Below, in pieces: positions 22,835 through 36,140 of a stretch of 64,000 nucleotides of DNA (its first letter is position 1; each line of letters begins with the position of its first letter). The position numbers and the translations under genes are program-made. This stretch comes from Rusavskia elegans (lineage: Eukaryota; Ascomycota; Lecanoromycetes; Teloschistales; Teloschistaceae), in assembly GCA_011316305.1 (NCBI GenBank), contig SAUG01000052.1, positions 434,001 to 498,000 on the forward strand. The letters run 5' to 3'. The notes beneath the pieces are model-generated. The model saw only the letters and a program-made list of their open reading frames with translations. It made no database searches and was not told where the DNA came from.

Positions 22835-24187
22835 ATTATAAGCTCGGTTATATATATTTTTATATTTATAATTATTTAAACATTATTTAAATAATTATTT
22901 ATAATATAATAAAGTTTTAGAAAACTCTACCGTAGACCTTTTAATAAATTATTTAATTAATTAAATCTATTAAAAAGGAATTTATATTTTATTAGAAAAT
23001 TTTCTTTTTCTTTAATATATTTATTTAAAAATTTAAAATAAATAAACGCGAGCTAAAGTTCGATAAAGCTAAAAATTAAAATATCTAGATTTCTATAGTT
23101 AGAAATAAAGCCGTTAGCTTTCTAGTCTAGAATTTTATTAATTTATTAAAATTAATCAGACTTTAATATATAGCTAGGCTAATAGAATCTAAAATAAATA
23201 TCTAAAAAAATACGGATATAATTATTATAATAATCGCTATATCTATTTATAATACCTATATAAAATGATATAAATTAAAAATAGTTAAATAAAAAAAGAA
23301 TATAATATATTTAATAAAATTATTGAATTTATTTAAAATATAATTACTATATTAAAATATATCTTTATTTCAAAAATTGAAATCTATTTATAGAATTTTC
23401 TATAAACTTTTAAAACTAAATTTATTCTATTAGATTTAGCTAGAACTTTTAAATTTAAATACTATTACGCGAGATTTAAAATAGAAATAATTTTAAAGCA
23501 ATAGATTAAAGTATAAGTTAATAATTAAATATATAGAAATATTTTTATAATTTTATTATAGTAATTAATAAATACGCTTTAGTATTTACTTAGATATATA
23601 AATATATAATCGAAATAAATACTAATAATAAATGTTTTTTTTTAATCTAATAGAAAAGTTTTACTAGTATATTCGCTTTTATAATATTAAAAATTTTTAT
23701 ATAATAGCAATTTATTTAGTATTTTCTATAGATACGCCTAAATAAATTAATAAGAAACTACTATATAACTTTTTATTTTAAAAAAAAATTAATAATCTTT
23801 TAAAAAAAAAAGTATATTTATAATAAGCTAGAATAATATAATAACTACGATTACTTTTATTATAATTAATTTAAAAAACTAGATAAAAATTTAAAACCTA
23901 ATCTAATTATTAAAAAAAAGATAGAAAAGACAATTAAAAATCTATAAATAAAAATAAAAATAAAATAAACTCTAAAAAAAATAAAAGAATAGAAAAAAAA
24001 AAGAATTTTAAAATTTAAAATTTTCCTTTTTTAATATATATAAGATTATAGTACTTTTACTATTTTTTTAAAAATGTTTACTATCGATTATATTTTCTAT
24101 TTATTATAGATTTTCGATAATAGATTAGCTATTAATATCTATAATAATATAATAGAATATAGATTGATAAAAAAAAAGACTATATCG

Positions 24188-24597
24188 TATTACGTCCACG
24201 ATTCCACAGAGGTTCTATAAAGAAATTGGTCAGGCAAGCGAATCTAATTATTTATAGCCGCCTATAGCCGATATAGCCGCTTCTCTAAACGGAACTTTTA
24301 GCAGGCGGCTATTTATCGGCTTTTATAGCTATTTTTACTATATATATCGTTTATTACTCCTATAGATAGTTTCTCTCGTTAGTTATTAATATAATTATTA
24401 AATATATCTCTACTATTTCCTTCTTAATTACTTTATAACGAAAATACCTTATAATATCGCGACCGTACTTCTACGGGTATATAGGATTAGTTACGATAAC
24501 CTATACTAGGACTTCTTTACTATTTAATAGCTCGGACTACGTCTATAGCTATAGCTAGACTCGAGTATAATACCTTCTAATATATATAAATATTATA
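24188..24597 (+). repeat. 5' LTR of element 4
   Basis: 410 nt, LTR family A. The first 60 or so bases are less mutated than the rest. Confidence 0.9.
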
Positions 24598-27124
24598 CTT
24601 TAATAATTTACTATATTAGTTTTATTATCTCGACCTATAGATCGAAGCGATACTATTAAAATAGTAACGCTAAATATCTATAAAAGAGATAAAATATCCT
24701 TAAAACTATAGATTATTTAGATAAATATCTACTTTATATTATATATAAACTAGTTTCTAAACGAAGTAGTTAAAGTTTTATTTATAATATTATATTTAAA
24801 AGAGGCTGCCTTTAATTAGATATAGCTTCGAATAGAAGATTATCTCGATAACTTAAAAGGATAGAGAGAAAATAAAATATTATAGATTTTCTATACTTTC
24901 GGTAATCTTATTATAGCTATAAAAGAAGCCTTCGGAAATAATAATAAAAATAGAATAACGGAAAGGAAACTAATAGTTCTAAAATAATAGAAATCGGTAG
25001 TTATCTATACTATTTAGTTTAGAACGTTAGTTTATAAGATAGACTAGGAAGACTTAGTTCTAAAAGTTTACTTTTATAAAGAACTCTAGATAAAAGTTAA
25101 GAAAACTATAGTAGCGATCGAAAAACTAGACTTATTAGTAAAATTTATTAAATTTACGATAAAGATCGATACTAGGTAGTATAAAATATACTTAGATAAA
25201 CAGGCGTTTAGTAAAATAGGACCTGCTAAAAGAAAGCCTAGAAGAAACCTAATAGAGCTCGATATTACTAAAATTAAAGGATTAAAAACTAAAGTTTATT
25301 ACTTATATAGAAAAACAGGATACTTTAAAAGGAATTACCTAATTAAAAAGGTAACTAAAGTAATTAAATACTTTTTTAAAATAATAGAAAAATTACTTTA
25401 TAAATATATAGTAAAAAGTTAGTTAGCCTACTATAATAATACTTATCCTATCTATCTATTAGATAAAGTAGAGATAGGATATTACTCTAAAGAACTAAAG
25501 AAAGCGCGGGAAATAAAGCTAATAATCGATTTTAAACTATATAAAACCGAAAAACCCCTTATAGTAGTATTTAAAGTTAAAATCGGAGGTTAATAGATAA
25601 TAGCTTTTATAAATAGAAAGGAAGATAATAAAGTTATAAAGGGATTCTATAATAAAATTAAAGGATATTTTTATAGATAGATAATAGAAAATAATAGAAT
25701 CTTCGATATTAAAGTTAAAATAAAAAATAAATTAATTAGAATAATAAATTTTACTATTATCGAAAATTAGAAAAGTTACGTTATCCTAGAAAATAAATAG
25801 AAAAAATTAATTTTAGAAAAACTAATAGAAAAAAGTACTATAGGTAAGAAAATAGAACCGTAAATAAAATATTTTCTAGCCTATAAAAACCTTTTATATA
25901 AAGAAATAGACGTCGTCTCTATAATGAACTACGATAATATTAAAAGATTAGATAAAAGTTTTAAAAAAGGCGGAGAAGTTTAGAATATAAAGGTTTAGAA
26001 AAAGTACTACTACCTTTTTTAGTAACTTACTAAAAAATATAATAAAAGTAAAAAAATAATTTAATAGCTTTAGATAGACTATATTAGAAAAATATACTAA
26101 AATTTAGTTAAAGGTATTAAAATCGAATACTATAAATTAAATTAAATAGACTAGAACGAAAGAATACTAGATTCGATATTTAGTATATAACCGAAAGATA
26201 AAGAGTTCGATTAGTATCCGTCCTCGTTATTATAGGACGAAATAGTCGCTAAAGAATAAAATTTAGTAAAACTATTAGAAGAACCTAAAATAACTTATAA
26301 TATAAATATATAAACCAGTTATAAAAATAAAGGTAAAAGAACTTTTAATTAAATCTTTTTCAGAATCCTACGTTTTCTATAGATTAAAAGAAGTTAAAAT
26401 TTCTTAAAATTTAATCTATATTATCCGAACTAAAACTAGGTATCGATTTAATAGAAGCCTTTTATACGGCTAGTATAAAACTAATAGAAGAGTAGAACGC
26501 GACTAGATTATTAAACTTATTAAGCCGAAATAATACGCGTTACTTTTAAATAATAAAATTACTTTTATATTTATCTAAAACGCGATAATAAATAATAAAA
26601 CGCTTTTATTTATTAAAGAGCCGGCGGAGATCCGATTTCTAGGCTAAATATTTATTACGAATTTTCTTTTCGGAATTAAGAAAAAATTTAATATAATAAT
26701 AAACCTCGGAATATTTATTAAAAATACTAGTAATATTAGAACGGAATTCATTTTTTTTATCTTTAAAACGCTTCCCTGCGAAGGTTAATAAAGTAAAAGA
26801 AATAAAGAATTAATATATAGATAATATTAGATATTAGAAAATTATATAATTTCTAAACCCGAGTATATTTACTATAAATATTACTATTAACCTCGACTTT
26901 ATATTCTTTTAAAAGATTACGGGTATATAGAAAATAAAGAAAAGGTATTATAATTCCTTTTAACTAAATATAATAAAAAGATTTTAAATAATTTCCTTTT
27001 CGAAAACGTATAGTAAAGATATTAAAGGATAATAAAAAAAAAAAAAAAAAGAAAAGGAAAAATACTCTTTTTATATCCCGCAGATAGCTTTCGAGCTAGG
27101 TAAAAAGCGATATAGGAAGGGCTA

Positions 27125-27535
27125 TATTACGTCTACGACTCTATAGAAATTCTATAAAAAAATTAGTTAAATAAACGAATCTAATCGTTTATAGCCGTCT
27201 ATAGCCGATATAGCTGCTTTTCTAGATAGGACTTTTAGTAGGCGGCTACTTATCGGCTCTTATAGCTATTTTTACTATATATATCGCTTATTACTCCTAT
27301 AGATAATTTCTTTCGTTAGTCGTTAATATAATTATTAAATATATTTCTACTATTCTCTTTTTTAATTATTTTATAATAAAGATACTTTATAATATCGCGA
27401 CCGTATCTCTATAGATATATAGAATTAGTCGCGATAATTTATACTAGGATTCCCTTACTATTTAGTAGTTCGGACTACGTCTACGGCTGTAGCTAGGCTC
27501 GAGCGTAACGTCCTTTGATATACAGGGACGTTATA
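27125..27535 (+). repeat. 3' LTR of element 4
   Basis: 411 nt, LTR family A, ending GGGACGTTATA before the duplicated TATCG. Confidence 0.9.
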
Positions 27536-28384
27536 TATCGATAGTTCTATTCTTTTTATAAAAATCTAATAAAAACGAATTATTATATATAGCCGAGTTA
27601 AAATTATTATTATAATTCTAATTAAAAAATGATTTATTATAATTATAAATATTATATATATTCTAAATTTTATTACTAATTGGAATCTCCGCTAGTATTT
27701 TTAAAAATAAAAGCGATCTATATATCGATAGCTTTAATTACTATATAAGAAAACGTTCTAGTAAAATAATCTTTTCGTTTATTAAAATCGGAAGCTATTA
27801 TCTATTTAAAGATAATTTAGTTAAAATTTTAAATACTATAGCTTTAGTAGTAATATTTCTAGTATTAATTAAATCGGGATCTATATATAACTAGTACTAA
27901 TTTCTTATTTATACCGATAATAACGCTATCTAGTATTTTACTAAAACTACTAAAAAAAATAGAAATTATTAATAAAAATAAAATTTCTATAATAAATAAA
28001 TATAAAATATATATATTATTAAAAAATCATTAAATTATATTAAAATTATCTTTTAAAATAGAAATATTCGAAAAATTCTTTTACTATATTATATATAACT
28101 TTATCAAATTAATAGCTATATTAAATAAAATATAATAGATTTTATATATTATATATTTAGAATCAGACTATAAAATAGTCTTTATTTATTACTATAAAGA
28201 TATAGTACTAGCTATTTTTTATGAAATAATTAAAATAATCGAGGTTTATTTTAATAGAAAAGTAGTATTTATCTATTTAAATAGAAAAACTTTATTAGAC
28301 TAGAAGTTTTAGAAATTTATTATCGAGTAAAATATTATATAGAAGCCGTTAGCTCCGGATATTCTAATATAGAATAGTTATTCG

Positions 28385-28600
28385 TATAGTGGTTAGAATT
28401 TTGAATTATATAAACGGTTTAAAAGATTATAGAATATATATCTGAATTTTATAGTTATATACGAATTCGGATACTAATTAATCCGGGTACTAATCGCGAG
28501 AACGGATATAAAAGCGGGTATAGGCCTAGTATAGAGATATTTATATATATAAATATTTCATTTCTCTATAATTATAGTAAAATTTGTTTAGAATTCTATA
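28385..28600 (+). repeat. 5' LTR of element 3
   Basis: 216 nt. Starts TATAGTGGTTAG (originally TG) and ends AATTCTATA (originally CA). Confidence 0.9.
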
Positions 28601-31600
28601 CCAGTAGTAATAACTTTTTAGGTTATAAACGATCTAATTTTACTTTATTATTAAAGCTTTTTTAAATCGATTTTACTTACTTTTATAAACGAGATTCTCT
28701 AAGTTCGAATATAAATTTCTAAATAAAATATTTATTCTATCTTTAGTTTAACGCTAGTATAGAGCGAATAATAGTATATAATAAGAATACGGCCTTTTTT
28801 AAAATTTATACGAACTAGAAATCCTATTATAAAATCTCTATAAATAAATTACTTACAGTCTAATTCGCTATTATCTCTATTATAGAAGAAGATATTCCTA
28901 GAAAAAGCGTTAGTCTCGAAAGTACCCTAGATACTCCCGGAAATAACGATTTTTATAACGGCGATAATAAAAGCAGGCTTAATAGTAGATATAATCGACT
29001 TTTTAATCGTCTTTATATAAATTATAGGAATAGTTATATTGGTTTAAATTATCGTCGTTCCTGTTATAGTAGTTCTAATCTAGAGCTACTAGGGCTTTTT
29101 AGTAGAAACTCTAATCCGGTATTATATAGGTCTATTCTTTCTAATATTTCTAATATTTCTATAGTTTATATAATATTGAACGTCTATAATAAAAAGCTTT
29201 CTGATTTTAAAGATTATAAATATAACTATTATATCGTCTATACCTAGCTCCGCTGTTATAAATACTACTATTTATCTTATAGTATAACTATTATAGATTC
29301 GGTTTTCTATAGTAATTAATATTTTATTAACGATACTAAATCGTAGTATATTAAATAGATTTTTAATCTAGATAAAAGTTTCTAGAAATACTTTAAAAAA
29401 ACCTTTCTAAAATATTAAAATAAACCGAATTTTATAGAAAACGCTTTAGCTATTTAATATAGATTAGCCTAGAATAAGAAATTTAGCGATATTAAAAATT
29501 ACTATTCTGTTTTTATTAAATTATAAATAGATTTTAAAGGTAAAATTAGTAAATATACTGCTTTAAAATATTTTATCGATTATCTAAAGCCTAATATCTA
29601 GATAGTAACCGAAAGATATCTCGTTTTATAATAATAAAATAGATAACTAATTAACTTTATAAATATTATAAACGTTATAATAATATTCGAAAAGATTACT
29701 ACTAAATACTATAGTAACCGGAGTACTATAATTTTCTCGACGGTCGAATAATCTAATATTACCAAAATTAACTTTATAGATACTAGTCGAAGTGGTTAAA
29801 ATAGCTATAGCCGAAGCCGAAGTAGTCGAAGAAAAAAAAATAGACGAAGGGGATTAAATAGTATAAATAAATACTATAATTATAGAAAGTCTAACTATCG
29901 CGAAAAAGATTACCGGAACGTTTATATTCCGGGATATACTTTTACGGGATAGATCTTTTTTTTTTAAAAAAAAAAAAGGCCTATTAGCGACGGCTAATAA
30001 CGGGTTATCGGAAAATAAATAGCGTCGTATATATTTAAACGTATATATAACGCCGATAAAAAGCCTATATAGTAGAAAAATAGCTTAGTCTAGTTAAAGT
30101 AAAGATCGAGGAATTAAAAATAACTTTTAAAAAGACGTCGGAAGAAACTTTAACTGCTTTCTATAATATAATATCGTCGCTTAAAAATATATAGAATAGT
30201 AAACGATTTTTATATATAGGTCGAATACCGAACTTTAATAGATAGATACGGTTTAACCTAGAAATTAATAAAAATCGCCTCGAAGTCTTCGTTAATTTAA
30301 ATACTATTAACTACTTTATTACTAGGCGTATTATTAATTTTCTAGAATTAGAACTCTAGTAGTTATCGGATAGAATATAGTTCGAAAGTAGTAAAACTAT
30401 AGATATTTTAAAAGTAATAGAATTTTTATAGTTTTATAGAATCTTTTCTACTACTATTCTTTATATAATATTAGATATAAACTATAATTTATTTTTTTAG
30501 AAAAGAATTCTAGAAGTAATATAACTTAGTATCTAACTATAATATTCTAGAAATATAAATCTAGAAAAATAGAATTATATATTAATTATATAGCGTCTCG
30601 AATATATATAATTTATAACTTTTTAAAAATACTTCGGTTAAATTTTCCGAAATTAATTTTAGAAGGTTCGAACAATTTATTAGAAAAGATATACAAGCCT
30701 GGCTATATATTATATAAAATAAATCTATATTTCTAAAATAATTTAATCTAGTCTAAAAAATAATAGATTATATAGAACTAGATAGAGTTTTCGGCTCGAA
30801 ATTTCTAGATCGCCTCTAAAATAATCTCCCGATAAAACTACTACCGGAGAGGCTATTAGATTATATAATTAAAACCGGCGATATTTAATCTAGTAATTAA
30901 ACTTATTATAGTTTATCTTCTAAATAAAATAAAGAGTAGAAGCGTTAGATTAAATATCTTACTAAACGAGGATTAATTCGATTAAATTAATTTTTTTAAA
31001 ACGCGCCCGTTTTTTTCGCTAAAAAGAAGGATAGTAGCTAGTATATATATATCGACTACAGAGACTTTAATAGTATTACTATAAAGAATAGATATCTGTT
31101 ATCTAAAATTTAAAATTATTTAAATACTATCGAGATAGCGAAATATTTTAATAAAATTAATCTAATAAGCGGTTACTAACAGATTAATATTATTAAAAAA
31201 AATCGTACGAAAATAGCTTTTAATATTAAAGCTAGTAAATATAAATTTTTAGTTATACTATTTAGATTAATAAATATACTAATAACGTTTTAAATTATAA
31301 TAAATAATATATTTAGGTCGTTTTTCGATAATTTCGTAGTTATTTACTTCGATAATATTTTAATCTATTTAAAAAACGAGGAGAAATATCTATAGTATAT
31401 TAAAGCTATTATAGAAATATTCGAAAAGAATTAACTATTCGCGAAATCTTCGAAGTATCTATTTTTCTAAAAGTATATTAAATTTTATAGATATATAATT
31501 AGTAATAGAAAAGTACGAATAGATATAGCGAAAGTAAAAGCTATTAGAAACTAGCCGTCGCTATAAATAGTATACGATATACGGTCCTTTTTAGAATTAT

Positions 31601-31859
31601 ATATCTACTATCGGAGATTTATAAAAAAAAATTCTTTAATATATAAACCTTTATATAAATTAATCTAGAATTCGAAAGATAAAAAATATAAATTTAATTT
31701 AAATAAATTTCTTAGCTCGAAATACGTATAAACTAATTAAAAATATTATAATAAATAATAAAATATTTATTTAACCCGATATAATTCTATCTTTTATTAT
31801 CGAAACAAATATTTCCGATTATAAATAAAGCGCCGTTCTCTATTAGGTTAATACCGATA

Positions 31860-32291
31860 TGTTATAGAGCTACCTGGAGGTTCTGATATCTCCAAGGATT
31901 GGTTGGACTTATTAGTATATCTATAAACGGAGGTATAACAGGTAATTACTTCAAGTTAATATAAAAACAAGTTAGTCTGATTACTAGAACAATATATAGC
32001 GATAACTAATAAATTAAATACGAGCTATAAGGGCGTCGAGTTCGAGATTTATATAGATAATAAGATCTTCCTTTCCTTAAATATCTTATTCGTTAAGATA
32101 ACTAAAATGCCTTTTCTTAGGTGCCTTACTTACTAAGATAACTGAGATGCCTTTCCTCAGGTATCTTACTTACTAAGATAACTGAGATAATAATACCAAG
32201 TCCGTCCTGCCTGTCTAGACGTAATAAGAAGTTCTAGTATTATACTGAGTACTACCGCGTTTCCGAAGTCACGCCGTACGTGCTTATAACA
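31860..32291 (+). mobile_element. Young solo LTR inside element 3
   Basis: 432 nt, starting TGTTATAGAG and ending CTTATAACA, with a perfect CGATA duplication at 31855-31859 and 32292-32296. It cuts the RNase H region of element 3. Its CpA and TpG content is normal while its surroundings are saturated by RIP, so it arrived after the mutation or was too short or too rare to be hit. No other copy of this LTR is in the window. It carries a 40-bp tandem repeat. Confidence 0.92.
32076..32188 (+). repeat. 40-bp tandem repeat (2.8 copies) inside the solo LTR
   Basis: Units start at 32076, 32116 and 32156. Each contains AAGATAACT, so AGATAA (a GATA-factor site) recurs every 40 bases. Tandem motifs in a U3-like region are typical of LTR enhancers; this role is inferred. 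Confidence 0.85.
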
Positions 32292-34179
32292 CGATAGTAT
32301 TAAATAGTCTATTACTTTTAAAAGTAAAGTATTTATATTTATAGAACGTAATTACGCTATCTATAAATAAGAACTTTTCGCTATTAAAGAAATTCTATAG
32401 CGATAGCGTTATTATATTAAAAATAGAATAACTATAATTATTAGGACGGATTATATAGGTTTATAATATTTTAAAACTACTATTAAATTTTCTAGATGGC
32501 TCGCTCGCTAGCTCGCGGAGTTTAGAAAATATAAACTCGATATTAAATATAAACCGGGTAGTAAAATAACAGTAGTAGATATTTTAAATCGAAAAAGAAA
32601 TTTCTAGCTATTTACTATAAAGTCGATAATTATATAATTTTATTTAATAACGCTATTAGAATTTATATAGAATCCGGAATTCTATCTAATAGTTCGGAAT
32701 TAAAAGTTACTTTAAAAAAATATAAATACTATTTTCGAATTAAAAATAATATAGTATAATATCGAAACTCGTTCTAAAATAATTAAATACTCTATATTCT
32801 AATATAAACTCGTATAAACTTTCTAGACTATATCTATAAATAATATTATTACTATTCGTACGAGATAATAATAGATATTATTTATATAAAATAGTAATAG
32901 CCCGAGATAAAAAAAATATTAAATATTATATTAAATACTACCCCGAATATCAGCTTACTACTATCTTTCGCGATATTAAATAGAATATAATATATCCTTT
33001 TGGTATCTAGAATAATAGGTTAAATCCTTTTAAATATTAGAGATTTAATTTTATCGGTCCTTTATTAAAAATCGAATAGAGTAATAAATAAATTATAACT
33101 ATAATTATTAATATTACTAGATAGCCTATAGCTTAATTGCTTTTAAATATAATAGTAAAAATACTAGCCGAATTTATTATCTATTAGATCTAATATAATT
33201 ACGACTTTCCGAAGGAAATTATTATTAATTAAAATATAAATCTTTAGACTCTAGCTATAAATAAAGTAAACCGTCTACTAGAAGTTAAATATCGAGGTAT
33301 AACGTTTTGTTATCTATAAATAAATAGCGCTATCGAAAGGTTTATTAAAGTTTTTAGAGAAATATTTACTAAATACTATATCGGGTAGCCGAAAAAAATT
33401 TAAAATCTTTATTTAAATTAGATTCTATTTACTACGCGTATTTATATATATATAACTACTGGATTTTTACCTTTCTATTTACTTTATAGCGTTAACCCGA
33501 CGTTGCCGACTAATATTTCTAGCTTTTTTCCGGAAAAATATAATAAAAGAATCGATTCTATACCGTTTCTTTTATATAATCGAACTAAAGTATTTAAAAA
33601 TATAATAATATAAATAAAGATTAATAAAAAGATATAGAATTTAAAAGTAAAAAATAATACCTTTATTAAAGGAAATATAGTTTTAATTAGAACTAAGTAA
33701 TTTTAAAAGTTTAAAGTTAACTAGTATAACCTATATAAGGTTATTTAAACGGAGATTTTAAATATTTATATTCTAAAACCTTTTATTAAATTAGCTAATA
33801 AATATTTAATTAGTAGAAATTATATAAAAAAATATTTTATAGAAGAAAATATTACTATTAGATAAAGAATACTTTATAGACGTAGAAGATTAAAAAAAGT
33901 TACTATAAAGTAGCTTCCGCTAGACGTAAAACGTAAACGAGGAAAACTTTATAAATTAAAGCCAGCGAAAAATCTAGATAATAATTATTTACCTAAATTT
34001 AGATCTATATCTAAAGATAATATCTATAAAAGAAATAAAAATAAAATATAAACCTCTAGAAAAGAGAGAAATTAATTAGATTTTTACTTTTATTTATTAT
34101 TTTATATATTTAATTCCAGTTTAAATATAACGTCTTTACTTTTTATTTATATTAAGAAAAAGTTATTCTTATTAATTTT

Positions 34180-34385
34180 CTATTTTCTACGTTGGTTGAG
34201 TTATCGGTAGAAGGATACGTTATATTGCTAAGCAGATTTGAATTGAAATTCTATAGAAAGAACCGTTATTTACGTTAACTAAACTGGAATATAAATTCTG
34301 CTACCGTATATTCAATGTTGGTATACCAACGCTTGATTTGCTTACCGAACTACTGATTCACCGGGTACTAAAACCAAAACAAATT
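34180..34385 (-). repeat. Dispersed repeat, inverted copy of 47723-47920
   Basis: About 200 bases match the reverse complement of 47723-47920, sharing GGTAAGCAAATCAAGCG, TTGGTATACCA and AATATACGGTAGCAG. It is much less RIP-mutated than the gypsy sequence around it. I see no clear terminal inverted repeat or target duplication, so its type is unknown. Confidence 0.75.
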
Positions 34386-35730
34386 AAATAAATAAATTGA
34401 TTTTCTATAGAATAAAAAATAAATAAATATATAAATAATTTTAAAATAATACTAAAAACGGAATTTTTTACTAGTTTACGAAATCATATTTAGTAAAAAT
34501 TTAACGGCGACTTTAGATACGGTTTTTTATTCTAAAATACGTATAATATATATTCGTTAAACCGAAAGAATTTAAATTAAAAGTTTAGAAAATTAGACCC
34601 GTCTAATATTTTAATATAGAGCTAAAATATAATAGAGCCGCTTTTTATATTATAATTATTATATTTTAAACATAGCTACGCCGAAGTTCAAATAACTATC
34701 TACTACTTTTTAGTTTTAATATATTTACTATCTTCGATAAAGCCGAAGTATCTATTTAAAACTAGAATAATCTTTATTAGTAAAGTCGAGATCTTCGCGT
34801 TCGCGTTTCTTTTTATTCTAGAACCGTTTTATTTAACGTTAAACTACTATATACTATATCTTAAAGGTATATATATAGTAAATCTTATAGCAAGCCGTAT
34901 AGACGTTAATAGGAACAGCCGGTAAAAGTAATATATTTTCTAGATCCGAAAGCGTAGAAAAAAGAAAAAATAATCTCTAAAAAAGCTCGAAGCCGAATTA
35001 AAATTCTAATTAGATATAATCGGTATCTAATAAAAATATATAGTTAAACGAATTTATAGCTTTTAATATATATAATAGAAATCCAGCTAACGAACGACTA
35101 TTAATCTTTTTTCTTTATACTATATTCGTTAACGAGATTTCGGTTTAAATTATAAAAAGTTTATTTTAATATTTAGATCTAATAGAATTATTAATAATAG
35201 ACTAGAAAAATAAAACTAAAAGATCGAAACTTCTATTACCTTGTAGAAAATTCGCCAGAAAAATATTACGGTCTATAATTCGCTTCGATAATAATCGACG
35301 CAGCTATAGTAGAATAAAAGAAAGTAGTAAAAGATTATTGCCTATATAGTTTCTAGTTTTTATACCCGCTCGTTTTCTAGAAAATTACGAAATTTATATC
35401 TATAACGAAAACTTTATATTAACTATAAACTATAATCTATATTTAAAAAAATATAGATATTTACTTTAGTAGTACTTTTATAAATAATTATTATATATAC
35501 CTCCGAATTCCTATCGTATATTTATATAGTATACGAAGGGACGAGTAATATCGCTAGTATAAAAATTATAAAATTTATTCGATTAAATTCTATATAGCTA
35601 AAAGAAAGTTAATTATTAAAAAAAAAACAATTCGTATATATTTTAAAGACGACTTATTTATATAAAAAGGATATTAAACTTTTAAGAATATATAATTTTA
35701 ATAAATCGGTTAAATTTACTAAAAAATTCT

Positions 35731-36140
35731 TGTTACGTCTACAATTCCATAGAGGTTCCCTGGAAGAATTGATTAGGCAAGCGAGTCTAATTATCTATAG
35801 CCGTCTATAGCCGCTATAGCCGTTCCTTCTAATAGAACTTTTAGTAGACAGCTACCTACCGGTTTTTACGGCTATTTTTACTATATATATTACTTATTAT
35901 TTCTATAAATAGTTTCTCTCGTTAGTTATTAATATAATTATTAAATACGTTTCTACTATTCCCTTTTTAATTACCTTATAATAAAGATACCTTATAATAT
36001 CGTAACCGTACTTCTATAGCTATATAGAATCAGTTATAATAATCTATACTAGGACTTTTTTACTATTTAATAGCTCGGATTATATCTATAACTATAGCTA
36101 GGCTTAAATATAACGCCTTCTAATATATAGAAATATTTTA
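35731..36140 (+). repeat. First LTR of the tandem array (family A)
   Basis: 410 nt, starting TGTTACGTCT. Its first 60 or so bases retain CpA and TpG. Confidence 0.9.

Larger units (their letters stand above)
24188..27535 (+). mobile_element. Gag-only LTR element (element 4) inserted in the protease region of element 2
   Basis: LTRs of 410 and 411 nt begin TGTTACGTCC-like and are flanked by a perfect TATCG duplication (24183-24187, 27536-27540). The 2.5-kb interior resembles a Ty3/gypsy Gag (about 24750-25250, plus strand) with a zinc-knuckle remnant near 25300. I find no reverse transcriptase, RNase H or integrase remnant. It is thus probably a non-autonomous derivative. A polypurine run precedes the 3' LTR. 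It shares its LTR family with the array at 35731-43221, which has pol but no gag. RIP-mutated throughout. Confidence 0.88.

Noticed and set aside
31860..32291. Small gene or CRISPR-like array because of the 40-bp repeats
   Set aside because: The block is bounded by TG...CA ends and a CGATA duplication, so it is a solo LTR. The repeats are contiguous without unique spacers.
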